NCBI RefSeq assembly: GCF_008831285.2
Contig: NC_045140.1
Coordinates: 20,210,370-20,274,369 of the forward strand
From: Nymphaea colorata
Taxonomy: Eukaryota > Streptophyta > Magnoliopsida > Nymphaeales > Nymphaeaceae
Reading direction: 5' to 3'
Length of the DNA stretch: 64,000 nt
Shown here: in pieces, positions 36,101-49,392 of the stretch
Layout: every line of letters begins with the position of its first letter
How positions within the stretch are numbered: the stretch's first letter is position 1
Position numbers and translations under genes: made by a program
Notes under the pieces: model-generated
What the model was told of the DNA's origin: nothing
Databases searched by the model: none
Seen by the model: the letters and a program-made list of their open reading frames with translations, nothing else

Positions 36101-38526
36101 TTCATGTGCAGGAATTTTCCAGGCTTCAATCAAGCGTTAGAGCTAAGAAAGAACATGCAGCACTAATTGAAGACTTTAGAGAGTTTGATCGTACTAGAGC
36201 TGATCTAGAAGGTAATGGTGGTTCCGTAGAGCAGGCCCTTCTTAAAGAGCGGGCAGCTGTTAACAGAAGCACAGGACAGGTATTGTACATTATTTGTTTT
36301 TTATTTTGATCAGATGTTCTGATTACTGACCTTGGTTATGCTTTTTTTATAATTTTTTAAAATTTGTTGTGTGATACGATGGCCATCAGGAGCTTCTATT
36401 TGTAAAATGCATTTCTGTGAAAGCCACTTTGGATGTGACAAGACAAATGCTTCTGAAACTCCATGCAAGAATTCTAGATTTCAATGCAAGAAATGAAATT
36501 TCACTAGAAAATGTGCTTTTGTAACTAATAATCTATGGTCATGGTTGATTGATTTCATTTGAGTTAAGACAAATCAACGAGTGAAGCTGTAACATTTATA
36601 TATTGAAAATGGTTTTGTTGTTCTAGAGTAATTTTTAAAGTTTGTATTCTGAATTCTTCCTGTCAATCTTTTGCTTCCATCTTCTTACGCAAATATCATC
36701 TTGTTGCATGCCTTGACATTGATCCTGCGTCCTTCTTTGGCAACTTGTGTGGTACCTACATTCAAGTTGCATTTGAGCAATTTATATCCAACCACTTTGA
36801 CTACCAGTATATGTTTTTCAAGGTTATCTTAGTTTAGGTGCAGATGGGATGAGGCGTGATGAAAATAATCAGGTAAATATTGGTTATGCAATCACGAACC
36901 CCAACACCATCCAGCGGCTGTTGTTTAGCTCTTTACATCATTTTTCTGATAGGAAGAGAAAATCTCCTCAAACACATGCAAAGAACTTCACTTCTACCTC
37001 AACTTTTTGGGAGGCACTGCTTTTGAAAACTAAGATTTAAATTGATTCTGTGCCATCGTCAACAGAATCAAAGCACTGTAGACAGCATCTTCATTCTTCA
37101 CTCATAGAAATTAGAATGCATGAAATATCATAAGTGGTCACAGCAATCACATGAAAGATACCCGGAAGGAATTTAAAAACAGTGGATTGGATCCCAAAAG
37201 TTAAACACATGAATTTAGCCATAACATCGCTGATGATCTGAGGTTATAAAATTCCATTACCTTGGAGAGCTAAACCCAGTAAAGTAGCACATAATTTATG
37301 AGAACTTCAAGCAAAGAAGGTCCTCTTAACTTTTGAACTTACCCTCCTTTATGGTACATGAGGTGCAACTTGTTTTCATGTCACAAGAATAATGGGATTT
37401 TGAAACGCTATAGTTGTTCCAATGAGATCGTGTGCCTCATTGAGCTCTACAACCACCTGCATGTAAAGAAAGTTGACTGATGCTGAAATGACAGGAAAGG
37501 TTAATATGGTCATGATATACCATGTGAAAGCCAATCTTGTAAACTCTACTTTATCGTGCACTAAAATGTACTTTGCTGAATCTGTCTCCCAACTCGTACG
37601 GAATTTTGTGAATTTGGTAGTGATGCCATATTGTATGCTAAATGTTAGTAAACTATGTCATATAGTTTGATGTAAGTTCATGTTTCAACTCTTTTGAGGT
37701 TCTTGACTTGTATGATCTTTTTGACTAGTTTTTAGCACAAAAGAGCTTGTTTTGGCACCCATTTCACATCCCAAGATAGAACAGAACATCTCTTCATTAG
37801 TATAAGAGCATGCGCTTTGAATGCTTATTGCTTTCTTTTTTATTTTAGGTAAATTGTATCACAAAACCGCCACTTAAACAATCATAAAGCTTGAATGTGG
37901 TCTCAGGTCTGGTTAGCTATGCTGGTGCAGGCCTGCCTAGACTTGGCTTCAAGTACAATACTCAGGCCTGAATCTGATTGTACCCAATACTAATCTGACA
38001 TAGATCAGAGTTGTGCAGACACTCATACCCATACTAATCTGACTCAACTCACAGTTAGATGCACAGACATAAGACATTTTAGCTGGAGAGGCTGTGGTCC
38101 TAGTTTCCCTTTTGTTACTTTTTTCTGAGAAGTCTTTTGGCACATTTGATTGTTTTGTCATTAGCATCTATGTCATTGTGGTTCTGCAGATGGACAATGT
38201 TATATCACAAGCCCAGGCTACCTTAGGAGCACTGGTTTTTCAACGCTCGACATTTACTGGTATCGGCACCAAAATTACTGATGTCAGTGGGCGCTTACCA
38301 ACGGTATGTTCATCTCAAGCTTTTCAATTATCATTACTGGCGATCCTGTTGTTCATATTTTCTTGTGCTTTAATTGCAACCCTTTTCACTGCCACATACT
38401 TTAATTATGCAGGTGAACAATATTCTCTCTTCAATAAGAAGGAGAAAGTCAATGGATACAATCATCCTTTCACTTGTTGCTGCTGCTTGCACATTTCTTA
38501 TTCTGATTTACTGGCTGTCGAAGTAG
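33178..38526 (+). CDS. GOS11: Golgi Qb-SNARE, GOS11-type (GOS28 family)
   Basis: Tail-anchored v/t-SNARE of ER-Golgi and intra-Golgi vesicle fusion. Exons: 33178-33216, 35798-36025, 36112-36279, 38190-38303, 38413-38526. All four introns are GT-AG and fall between codons. The product is 220 residues, close to the 223 of Arabidopsis GOS11. Exon 1 encodes MDLPSTWDGLRKQ, the conserved start. Exon 2 carries AKKLEAQLDEQMNSYRR and the Habc-like helices (SHTLTRHQEILHD). Exon 4 carries the SNARE motif MDNVISQAQATLGALVFQR, with the likely zero-layer Gln at residue 163. Exon 5 ends in the transmembrane anchor TIILSLVAAACTFLILIYWL. The wording (VWVSSG, FREFDRTRADLE) is nearer GOS11 than GOS12. A GAA/AGA-rich tract lies in the leader at about 33148-33168. 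Confidence 0.93.
33217..35797 (+). other. Large intron 1 of the GOS11-like gene
   Basis: A 2.6 kb intron after a 13-codon first exon. It contains a two-unit 54 bp tandem repeat at about 34134-34241 (atgtggcactaccaagagtt and its diverged partner). Longer open frames inside (for example 35328 onward) only run into exon 2 and show no separate protein. Confidence 0.85.
36280..38189 (+). other. Large intron 3 of the GOS11-like gene
   Basis: A 1.9 kb AT-rich intron. It holds degenerate repeated 'actaatctgac' sequence at about 37985-38045. No gene or complete transposon is seen. Confidence 0.8.
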
Positions 38527-38592
38527 GCTGTTGTAATTATGAATAGTCCACATTCTCTTGTATACCAGCGCCATATTTTATGCCTTTTTGTA

Positions 38593-38598
38593 AATAAA
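38593..38598 (+). terminator. Poly(A) signal of the GOS11-like gene
   Basis: A canonical AATAAA about 67 bases after the stop codon at 38524-38526. Confidence 0.6.
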
Positions 38599-39639
38599 AC
38601 AGCTGCAATTTTTGGTTCACAAACACGATGTTCATTTCCTTTTTTATATCTACCATTATGTTCACTCTTCCATGCGTACTTTGCTCCTCAAGTGTGTATT
38701 CAATACAGAATTGGAATGCCGATTTTTTCTTGAAAGCTGCTTTTGGACATGTGGACGCACAAGTGATATTGATACAGATCAGGATTTTCTCGCCTCGTGC
38801 AATATTTGAAGCGTTAATGCACGACGGTGCGTGATTGGGCTGGCAAAAGAGGGTATAATGCTTCCTCTCAACTTGGGTCAAGTATGCTCTATAGCTTCTG
38901 CTCGTGTTGAACTCCATTCGCAGGTGCAAAAAGAAACGCACTCACACAGACAGACACAAAATATAAGTGGTTTCTAAAACGTTGAGAGGTTAGAAATTTA
39001 TTATCCTGACAAATTTTGTGACGTCATGACACGTTCTCATCCATATCGTGCTATTACATTTTTTGTATTTTATTCTTATACATATCTCTACCTCCTAACT
39101 ATGCAGACTTCCAACATCTTTGCACGTAAATCTTTTATTTGTTGTGATATTTTCATTAATTCCATTATCCAGTTTCATGGCACTTTTGACATAATGGAGT
39201 TCCTTACCTTCTCTTACAAAAATATATGACTTTGTAGAATGGTTCGTTGGTATGCAATTATCAAGGAGCAAGTCACCGTCTACCTTAAACATAACGACCC
39301 CATAATAGGGATTTTCCGCCTTTCACTTGCCATAAGGATATGACTGGTTAGGGCAATACTAATTATTTATCGGTTGTGTCGTGGTGGTTGTTGAGCTGAA
39401 GGACTTAATAAAAAGGTAGTTGGTAAACCAAAGATGAGATACTTGAATAGTTGCAAGAAGAAGCTCAAGATAATTCACTAAAATGCAATTGAACGGGACA
39501 TATCTGCTTTTCTTTCGTGGGTTGCATAACGTGCCATTGAGGCGGCAGTTTGGTTGATGTTGTCAATTGGGTTGATAAGTAAAAACTATCGGTGTATCTG
39601 GAGGAGAGGGGATGACAAAATGTCTCTCTTGGTCTCTTA

Positions 39640-39840
39640 CCAATTGAGATCAGGTTGCCTTCCGATTGAGTTTTTTCTTTCTTTGTTAGAAGGAACTGCT
39701 CGCTTGCCTGGTAACAAAATCCTGAAACTAGTATCCCCACCTCCAAGGCGTATGCCAGCGTAGACTTGCATGGAGACCTTTGACTCTCAAGGGAATCGAA
39801 CCAACGACCGGTCTCTCACAGCCTTGGCTCAACCAATATA
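39640..39840 (-). mobile_element. Possible tRNA-derived SINE
   Basis: Read on the minus strand from about 39838, a head with a weak A box (ttggttgagccaaggctg) is followed by ggttcgattcc at about 39790, a perfect pol III B-box core, at tRNA-like spacing. No poly(T) or poly(A) tail or target duplication is evident. The extent is a guess. Confidence 0.35.
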
Positions 39841-39844
39841 TTAA

Positions 39845-39998
39845 GGGGCTGTTTGGGGGAAGTAACAGAACGTAGAAAGTTACTTTCTTTTACTAGTTTA
39901 TGTATCTATCCCAAGGAACAATTTTTAAAGTGTTCCATGAACGGTTCATCCTAAATATGTAAAACAGAAACATACTGTTACTGTTCCTAAACCGCCTC
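39845..39998. mobile_element. Tourist-like MITE (PIF/Harbinger type)
   Basis: A 154 bp element starting ggggctgtttgggggaagta and ending gttcctaaaccgcctc. The ends form an imperfect terminal inverted repeat (ggggctgtttggg against gaggcggtttagg). It is flanked on both sides by TAA (39842-39844 and 39999-40001), the TWA-type duplication of PIF/Harbinger elements. There is no coding capacity. Confidence 0.65.
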
Positions 39999-40001
39999 TA
40001 A

Positions 40002-41940
40002 GAATTTGAGTCACTCAAACCATGTGCTAAATTGAGGATAAAGTATACTGATGAAGCACATTAACAACCAAGTCGACCGCTTAGATGACTGGGAAGTCCT
40101 CGCTTCAATCTTCTCCCCTCAAATAAATGAACCGCCGCCTATGGCATGTCGGCCGTGAAGTTTATGTTATGTCTGTGTTTTCAGCCAGCAATTGACGCGC
40201 TTCGGTTTGAATGATACATGACCTGCATCAGGGTTCCCTCAGCGGCCGTGCTATGGATGTTCCTTTTGTTAAAGTTCTACTTTTCACAAATTTTCCCGGG
40301 AGTGAGTTTCATTTTCTAGATAAAGATAGATGCTGGGGAAGGTAGCATGTCATTATCTCAGAGCATTGGACGCCGACATGTGTCCAACCAAATGAAAATG
40401 AAGTCAAGCTGTTCATTCATGGGACTCTCCTTCTTTCTTTGAATGAGGCACATCTCATTGGTCGGTCAATCACCTTTAAGAATTTTAGTTTTTTATCACA
40501 TGGTTGCAGATACCCAATAACTTATGCGCCCGGCCCTTGAGTGGTTCTCATGTTTGTAAAAAGAGAATGAAATCTTAGTGACTCACATGTATGTGAAAGG
40601 AACATGAAAGGTTCTCTTTCTCTCTGTAATCCTTCGTCCCTTCGTCCATCCAGACGTTTTACACAATGCAATGTGATATCCGGATGGATAGATGACCGGA
40701 AGAATCCAATAATCCTATTTATACAAGCTTTCTTCTGCTAAAAGATTGCGAAGGGATGAGCCTTGCCAAATCAGCCATGGTGAATCCATCTATGGAATCA
40801 GGCCCGAGTCCAAGCTGCACATAGCCAGGCCATCTTTACCTGCAACTCCCCAACCCTTTTTCATCCCTGACCGCCAGTCCTTTTGCTGCCATCCTTTCTT
40901 TCTGCTACTCTCCATTTCCATCGCTAGGAAAAAGCAGGAAAAGAAAAGACGATGGGACCTCATCCCTCACTTTCGTCCTGTCACTCTATTCTTGCTGTCG
41001 GATTTGGGTGCCTACCGAAAGTGCACCACTCACGCCCACCGTAGCTTAAGCTTTCAATTTCCAACCATACATAGGGCGTGAATTGGCAATTCACAAGCCT
41101 TTCTGAAAGCAGGACATGAGGCCATTGATGTCTTTGTACTTGATCAAATTATTCATAAACTCCATTATTCATATGCAACTACCTAAAATATTATCAAAAT
41201 ATGTATATTTTTTTTTGGATTGACCACAAAGCCATAAACAGAACTAATTATGCAGGAACTGTCACTGGATTTAAAGCCAATGTCGTGAAGCAGATAGGAG
41301 CCAGCTGATCTCATTGGTGTGAATAATATGAAACTGACTTATTAAAACTGTTCTTTCGTGGTTTTATTAGACATCAAAGTCGATGGGCAGCCTGATGAAG
41401 CTAGACAACAATTGCCCCACCAGTCTTTCGCCAATTAGGGAATCCTTGTTGGACCAGGGGTCGGATAAGGATGAACTGTGTTAATAATCTCTTTATGGCT
41501 ATATATGAGAAAGCCTGCTGTCAATGAGTCGACGCTTTCCCTTACTTTGCTAGCATTTCTCTCTCCCAAAAGCATGACTCGTGAGTAAATTCAGTCTTGC
41601 CGATGTCTTAATCAATCCAACATAAAAGTATAAAGAAGGAAAATGAGATGTTAAATAAATTAATGGAAGAGTTAATTAACAACTACCAAACAGGGGAGCT
41701 AAGGTCCACTAGGTTTTTACATAACCAAGACAAGATCACAAACTTTATGTGGTCGAAAGGTACAATTATTTTATACATTCCATGTTCATTAAATACTGGC
41801 AGATACGATGTGTCATTCAATGAGTCGGTGCCGGTGTATATGCAACGGATTACCAAGTAAGAGGAATAATCAGGGGGGTTCTGATAAGAAGATCAATCTT
41901 ATCTTGAGGAAGATATGTTTTCGAAACAAACATGCCTCAA
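40002..41940. other. Intergenic DNA, no gene seen
   Basis: Open frames up to about 110 codons (for example 40746-41081) show no domain, no neighbouring exon and no coding-like bias. Poly(T) at about 41210-41217. Nothing else stands out. Confidence 0.5.
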
Positions 41941-41943
41941 GAA

Positions 41944-42050
41944 CATCGTGTTCTTATTTCAGGAAACATGATGGAATGACTACCAGAGTTTGATTGTTAT
42001 GTCAAAGAATATCCATAATAACTCCATGTTTCCTGCAAGAACATGTGATG
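41944..42050. other. Imperfect inverted repeat / potential RNA hairpin
   Basis: The arm at 41944-41973 (atcgtgttcttatttcagga and onward) pairs with 42023-42050 (ccatgtttcctgcaagaaca and onward). Paired blocks are caggaaacatg and tgttctt, separated by a small bulge, with a loop of about 50 bases. It may be a foldback transposon relic or a small-RNA precursor. The sequence matches no conserved plant microRNA that I know. Confidence 0.4.
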
Positions 42051-45000
42051 GTCTTGGAACTTATATTTCAGGAAACTTTTTCTGCAACAACACAATATTT
42101 TCTTATTGTCGAACCCTCTAAGGGAGCTAAATGGGCCTCAAATATCGCTAGATATAAAGCCTGTATCAACCAATGTGGCGTGTCAACAGGTACACCATAA
42201 AACAATGTTATAATTTTTTGTCTACTTTTTCCTTAGTCTTTTGGCTGATATCGCTGACGTTCATCAGTTTTTGAATATTTCGGTACGTTTCTGAATCTGA
42301 TATTTAGAGAAGTGGGCATATATCAAGACAAAACATCATGTCTTCTCTGCTCACAAGAGGGTTTACTGATCAGCTTAGATTTTTCACCAAAGAGACAGAT
42401 ACCTATTTTGAACTTGTGACATGATCTTTAATTGCGAAATACAAGATGCCCTAGGTAGATGAAGCAATCATAGGCAATCTAAGCCCTACCGATCTGTCAC
42501 TGCATGCATGTCACATGGATTTGACGTTTTTTTTTTTCAAAGATCGGTTTTGCCTAACAATTCTTGAAAGGTTAATGGAATTGATCAAATAAAAGGAATC
42601 AGTCTCACTTACCAAGTTGAGAAGTGATGGAGAAAAAGTGAGAGTTAAACTTCTATATTCTTCTTTTTCCCGGGTAGGATAAAGTGGCATCTAGTGGAGC
42701 TGAAAGAACAAGCAAGTTGATGAAAGCTACGTGAATGTAATCTTATAGAAAGCAGGCCATAAGTGTGCCCCCTTTTCTCTTTTCTTTTTTTTTTTCTCTT
42801 TCTAGAAAGAAACAAGTAAGAACACCACTCATGCTGCACTGAGGTTCCCCACTTAAAAAAAAAAAAAAAATGCACAGTTCAGAAATTTCAGCTGCCTAAC
42901 TGACATTTCACTCATGATCTGCCTTTTTCTGCTTGATCTTACAAAGCATTCGTGCAAGAAAGAGGGCCAAAAGCATCGGCATCACCCGTTTGTTAAAACT
43001 TAAAACCATGAAGCACAGAAAAGGACCCAACGCTTTCTTTCACTGCTACGCCGTTTACAAGTTTCATTGCTGTCAATTTGTTTTGATCTGTGAGTTTGGT
43101 CTCTTCCCACAAGCAATGTCTGCAGCAGGGCATGTGCATCTGGTTCTTCCATTGCTGCTCTTTCAGATCGAACTAAAACATTATGTAAAGAATTAATGCC
43201 GGCAGAAGTGATGCTTTTGTCAACGGTTTGCATCTTTCATGGGACAGCGTGCTAGACCTTCTCCCAACCCATATTAGGGATATCTTCAGCAGTGAAAGTA
43301 TGCCAATTGACCAGAGATGCGATCAGGTTTATAGTCTACAGGTTCGGCATGTCATAGCTTGTCTTCTGAATTCCCTCTCTCTATTGTACCTGATCTGACA
43401 TAAGTATGATAAATGTAATTGGAAAAAACCACCAGATGAAATGATTGTGCATGAAGCAAAGGCACCCTAGCTCGTCATCATCGATTCTTGGTATCACTGT
43501 ATCGTTTTTTCTTATAAATTTGATCATCAATATTAAGAACAGAATATATGTTCTCTGGGCGAGAGATCAAACTCAAAATCTGCTGATTTCTGCAGTTAAT
43601 GAACTCCAAATAGCTTTTATCTGGGAAAGCACGACGAGGTACTCCTGCCCAGCAACAGGCCGTATTGAGATTGAAACTATGAGCATCCATCGATTAACCA
43701 GAACCTTAGTAAATCAAAGTTGGTTTTGTCTTCAATAATTTCTACATATTATCATTTCAAATCTTTTGATCATGCGGAAAAAAAAAGGCACTCGAAATGC
43801 TGCATTTAGTCGGAGCAGATCCCCTGAATTCAAATTGGAAAAGGAAATCAACGGAACAGAGAAGAATATTAAGCTCGAAAACCAAAAAGCAGAAAAAACT
43901 AAATTAAAGAAACAACGTCTTTACTTACTCACAGTGGGTGCATCTGCGAACGTGGACCACTAAATTTTAGTGTGTACTTGTTTCGTTAGGCTAGCTTGGT
44001 CAATTTCCAATCATGAAAAATCCAAAAGAAATCTTGGCACTAGTTTACATGCAAAACCTACCTAGGTTAGAATAATTAGGGTTCGGATGTATAATATGCG
44101 ATCAAATGCAAACGTCAGCTACAGAAAAGCTTGCAGTAGGAATCCAGAGTCATTCGCGCGTATCTTACTTAGATCCTGTTAAACATGATCGAAATGCTGT
44201 CTTTTCTTCCTTGTTTTCCTATTTGAAGGTCAGATTTATGCAAATAAAATGATAATATGCCTCCAATCATGTACCACCAAGATCATCATATATGTGTGTG
44301 TATCTGAGAGATCTAGAGAGAGAAAGACTTTGTGGGTAGCGGATATGGTTGAAGGGAAGTGGGTATACAGTGGTTTGGTGGTAGCACGTTTAGCTTTTGA
44401 AGGTTGGATTGTTGTTGACTCGCAGAGAAAAAGAAAGAGAGGTGCGGTTTCTGTTGGCTCACACCTTCGGAAGAGGAAGACATCGGACCATGCTGATCTC
44501 ATCCTCCCTCAACTGTCTTTTTGTGGCGAATAAACCACCAAGCTCTCTCTGCTCTCTCTCTCTCTCTCACAGCAGGACGAAGGTGGTGGTGGGAGGGGAT
44601 CTGATGCGATGCTCCATCACAGGGACGGCCTCCGCCGTCGGCCCCTCCTCCTTTTTAATTTAAGGAAGGTAGAGATCTGCAAAATCCCTTTGAGAATCTA
44701 GTTGAGTTTGGCGTGCAGCAGGAAATGCATATTTTTATGAGCAACCAAGTAGGTTGGAGGGGTCGGCCGGTCTCTCTCCCTCACAGGAAAGCCTAAAGAA
44801 GACAAACAGAGAGTGCTGTAGTCCCTCGTCATCATCATCTTCGTCCATCCCTCTCTCCCCTTTTTCTCATCTCTTTGCTTCTTAGTTAGACCTTTTCTTT
44901 TCACTTCCTTTTTTGGGTCCTTGAGGGTATACTGTATGCGTCTCTGTTGGATCCACTCAGTCTCCTCTAAGGTCCCATCATCCTTCACAGAGAGACGGCC

Positions 45001-45720
45001 ATCGACAGTTGGTATCTATTGTTGATGTGGGGAGAAGGTGTTAAGGTGGTACACTTGCGCAGGGCAGAAGGCCCCAGTACTACAGCCCTATCACCTAAGC
45101 TTTCTTCTTGCTTTATTGGACGGCGAAAGTGGACCATATAATATGATATAGCTTTTCCAAATAATAGAGAGAGAGAGAGTATGTATATAAATTAGCTTAC
45201 TTTGTATATGGGACCATTGCATACTTGATTCGCTTAATTAATTTAGGACTACAATCTAGCAGGGATCTGTGGCAGACAAATTTCCAAGTGTGGGGCAACA
45301 ATCCTTTATATTTTAGACTTCCGAAAGACATCAATATCTAATAGAAAATAATTATGATGCATAAATATATACATGAGCAGCTTCTGTTGGTCTGCCTGGT
45401 CAAGTGCCCACACAGCAAGCTTTAAGTTTTTCAACCTGACTCCTTTCACACAAGTTAAGAGGAGCACAGTCTGAATTCAAGCTATACATGACAAACTCGA
45501 GCTATCTTTATTCGACCAAAGAAATAAAAAACGCCTATGAGCTTGAAGCTAATTCACAATGGAATCTGAACACTAGATAAGTTTAACCTCTGAGTCAAAT
45601 GTAAGCCAGCTTGCCAAAAAAATGTGTGCTCTTGTACCCATCTTGCTTATGAGCTCATATTTAGTATATATAGGAAAATCGAAATCTATCGGCTGCAAAA
45701 TGTTGGTAAATGGCTTTTGT
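42051..45720. other. Intergenic DNA, no gene seen
   Basis: Short frames on both strands, none recognisable. CT/GA-rich patches lie at about 44541-44568 and 45165-45178. A poly(A) run is at about 42855-42870. Confidence 0.5.
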
Positions 45721-45741
45721 TATGATTAAATACACCATAAA

Positions 45742-45893
45742 CTATTCCTAAAAACACTACAAACTTAGTGTTTCTTTGATGCATGATGTTTTTAGTAACG
45801 GTCTTTACACTATAATCTATTCTTAAAAACATTATGAACTGTTGATAGTGCTTCTGTTACATGATCTTTTTAGTAATGGTCTTTGACACCCTA
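45742..45893. repeat. Two-unit ~75 bp tandem repeat
   Basis: The segment from ctattcctaaaaacactac to tttagtaacggtcttt recurs 75 bases later, starting ctattcttaaaaacattatg, with several substitutions. Confidence 0.6.
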
Positions 45894-46115
45894 TATATAC
45901 ATATATTAAAAAATTGAATGGTAAGTCTTGATAGTCAGAGTCACACTACTCATTTATAAGGGTTGTTCGATCCATCGTGATAAATGGTTGAGAGGGAAAA
46001 AATAAAAAAAAATGATAGATATTATTATTGTTTAATATTAGTTATATTAGGACCTACATTTCTCAATCTCTCACACACAATGTATCTTGGAGGTGTGACA
46101 AGCCCAAGCATGCAG

Positions 46116-46116
<1 letters not shown>

Positions 46117-46148
<32 letters not shown>
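46117..46148. repeat. (TA)n microsatellite
   Basis: About 16 perfect TA units. A second (TA)n array of about 12 units lies at 46566-46589. Confidence 0.95.
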
Positions 46149-46150
<2 letters not shown>

Positions 46151-47836
46151 AGAGAGAAAAAAAAAGTTATCTCAAGCTATGGCCGTGGTGTAGCTGATAG
46201 ACGAGAGGGCCAAACGAGGAACGCATTGTGGGGCCTCCCCCTTTCTCTCAAGTCGTCACCTCCCCACCTACTTGTCGGCCATTGGCTAACCCTCAGAAAG
46301 GACGGGATCCTTGTCATCCACCTGCCACGTGTGAGGGTGCCATTGGTTTCCCGAAGCCCTTCTTCAGCTGAAATTCTCTGGTGGATCGGGTTTCAAAAGG
46401 AAAAAAATATCCAAACTTGATTTGTGGTTGCGAGGCAATAATGAGGGGAACTGACATTAATAATCTTTGCAGCGTTCATCGTCGGGGCGAGCATCCAAAT
46501 CGACGTCTGATGCATCAATTATTTATGTCGATGATTTTGGCTTTTCCCTTTGTACCTAACTTCCATATATATATATATATATATATATTAAACTCCAAAT
46601 TAAATCCGATTAGGCGAGGTGGGATTAGGTTGATTAGTTCAGTAATGCTTACGTCTGCTGCTCAAGCACCTTCATATCCCACATACATGCATGCATGCAC
46701 ACGCACACATATACATGCGGCCTGCGACAAATCCTATCCAAAACCAATTATGCAAGTTTGAGTTTAATCTGAACCATTTACATCCCTAACAACAGCAATA
46801 TATAGCTGAAGCGCTTTTTTTCCCATGTCTGCGTAAGAGATCCGCGGTCTTATAACTCTTATCATTTCAGATCTAGATCCACTCCTTACTTTAGTCCTAG
46901 ATTTCATGTAACGCGGATTAAAGATCAACCTTAGACTTGAGATCCAAGCTATCAAACATGGCCTAAAGCTAGACAAGAAAATATTCAGATCAATGAGTAG
47001 CATCACAAAAACTATGGATTTTCTTTCTCTTTTCAATCAATATTGACATTAAGATTCTGCAGGACTAGACTAGCAGCACATATGGACAAACTACACCAAG
47101 TCACTTTATCTTAAAAGCAAAAAGAAGAATAAGAAGAAGAAAGTTTGAAATGGCCGGTAAAGGCCAGCCTCCGTTTCGCTTCATTGAAAATTGAGGTTCA
47201 AGCACTCATTACTGTTTAGGTAGCCAATGGACCCAGTTTGGTGGACATCATCCCAATCGTCAAATAATCAGGTGATTATTAGGAGGAAATCCCACCGCTT
47301 GAGTGAAGGCCAAAGCCCTTCCCTTTCTTTCTACCCTCTAAGTTCCATTGAGGTAACACCCTTATTATACTTCGACTTACATATCGGTACTCTCGCTTTT
47401 TATAGCATAGAAAAATATTAACAGTCTATCAGCCCCGCCCTGACCATTGCGCCAACTTGCCCTAACCATTAACTGGTCATCATTTAAACACCAAACCAGA
47501 ATTTTAAGGGAAGAGTCAAAACTTCATAGAATGAAATGGAGAGATTGTCAAAACTTTATATAAGATTTGATATTGGACATCAAAAATTCGAGAGCTTGCC
47601 ATTCCCGAAAGAAGTCACATGTTGCTAGCAATCTAATTAAGATCATGGTATGATCAAGTTTGATATGCATCGATAGCAAATTAATGATGTTGACATGATC
47701 TTGACATTACTTTTTCCTTCCTTTTGGTAAGAATTCCTTTTGGTAAGAAGGTCTCCGTCTTCATTCAATTGCACACCAGCCAGCAAATCACAAGTGATCT
47801 TCATCAGCTAAAAGATAGGCCCAAGGCCTTGAAGAA

Positions 47837-47904
47837 AACAGTGTACCCTTCCGGATTGTCTGGCTAACAGAACAGTGTACCCTTGGGGATCGTCTGACTA
47901 ACAG
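47837..47904. repeat. Two-unit 34 bp tandem repeat
   Basis: aacagtgtacccttccggat at 47837 recurs as aacagtgtacccttggggat at 47871. A partial third start (aacagtt) follows at about 47905. Confidence 0.8.
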
Positions 47905-48765
47905 AACAGTTATATACGTTAGACCCACATAAAGTTGGGATGAATTCATGATTATTATTCCATAAATCTGCCAAAATTTTTGCGAAGTGAAACTGACCCT
48001 TTTGTATCGAGTAGAAGGTTAAAATACTCTCCTGTATAGGAATGACATGTGGCATTTTATCGGTTGTTTGCTTTCTAGGTATTTGGTGTTTGCTCACATG
48101 TGGAAATGGCTCACAGAGAGACTTTTTCTGCTGGACAAGAAAGTTTAGGTATCCTAAGAGAAAACTTCGAGTAAATGACATCAATTCCTTTCCAAGTCCT
48201 AGAGGATCTCTTCTCGCCAAGGTGGTCGTCTAAGAGAATTGCTTTCACGTGAGACCGGGAAAAGGAAAAAGAAGAGTGGTTTCTCAGAGAAAGTGGAGAA
48301 GGAAAATTCCCTCGGGACCAAATGACCAGATGGGACGGAGGGGGCGCTTTGTCTCACAATGGAATTTCAATGCAGAGGAAATAATGGAAAACGCTTTGCT
48401 CTACTTCAATTTCTTTCAACTTTGAACGAATATATATTGGAAATGATTCTCTAGATTTGGCATGGATGTGATTGATGGGAGGCAAAGAAATGCGGAATAT
48501 TATTGAGATTGATGTTTGTTAGATGGTTAAAAGTTGAAAATCTATTATTAAAAATAATTATCAAGTCACTTTAACGACAATGTATAATACAACAACAGTT
48601 TTTTTTATACTTGTAACATTTAACAACTGCTTTCAACGACAGACTTTTTCAAAGACTTGAAAGGTTTTAATCATCGGTGTGCATGGTAATAAAGTTAAGG
48701 AAGACGAGGAAACTGTTATCTTTGAACGTAGGAATTGACTGCTGTGAACCGAGGAGGTTAAAAGT

Positions 48766-48833
48766 AAAAAAAAAAAAAAAAAAAACCATTGACAAAAAGA
48801 GGGTGAAAAGATTTTTTTTTTTTTTTTTTTTTT
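48766..48833. repeat. Paired poly(A) and poly(T) tracts
   Basis: A run of about 20 A (48766-48785) is followed 26 bases later by about 22 T (48812-48833). They could fold back on each other. They sit about 560 bases upstream of the zinc-finger TATA box. Confidence 0.9.
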
Positions 48834-49383
48834 AACCCACCAGAGGACGTACGGACAGCTGCATAATTTATGGATGGCTGGATCCGTGCGAACCTTTGTC
48901 AGTACGGATGGAGTTTAGTTGGACACGAGCCCTCTGATCCACACGATCTGACGGCCGTAGAGTATCTCCTGCGAAAGAGGGACCATCTGGGTCATACTCT
49001 GTTCCCGGGTCGGTCCAAAAGAATTTGGATTAGAAATGAAACCGGTTATCTGGATCGAGATCCAAATCCAGTAAAGGGAACGGACGGTCGGGATCCGATG
49101 TTGTTATATATGGACCGGTGGTGCACATATAATATAATATAATTATAATGATGCTCCATCCACATGGTTCCCTCATCGAGTTGGTTGTCCCGTCCACGTC
49201 GAGCCTACGCTACCATCTCCGTTGAAATAAATATATGTTTATGGCTGTCCAAGAAAAATAACGTCCGGTTCGGGACCGAATGAGACCGGACAGCTCCATG
49301 TCGACGTACAATTCCTTCTGTAGAAGCAAACAGGGCAATAAATACACAAATCATCCATGTGTGTGCCAAATTTATTTGTTGGG

Positions 49384-49392
49384 TATATAAAA
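49384..49392 (+). promoter_or_regulatory. TATA box of the C2H2 zinc-finger gene
   Basis: tatataaaa, about 410 bases before the start codon. It implies a leader of roughly 380 bases before splicing. The leader is rich in AGC/GAA repeats (about 49493-49553 and 49757-49782). Confidence 0.55.
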
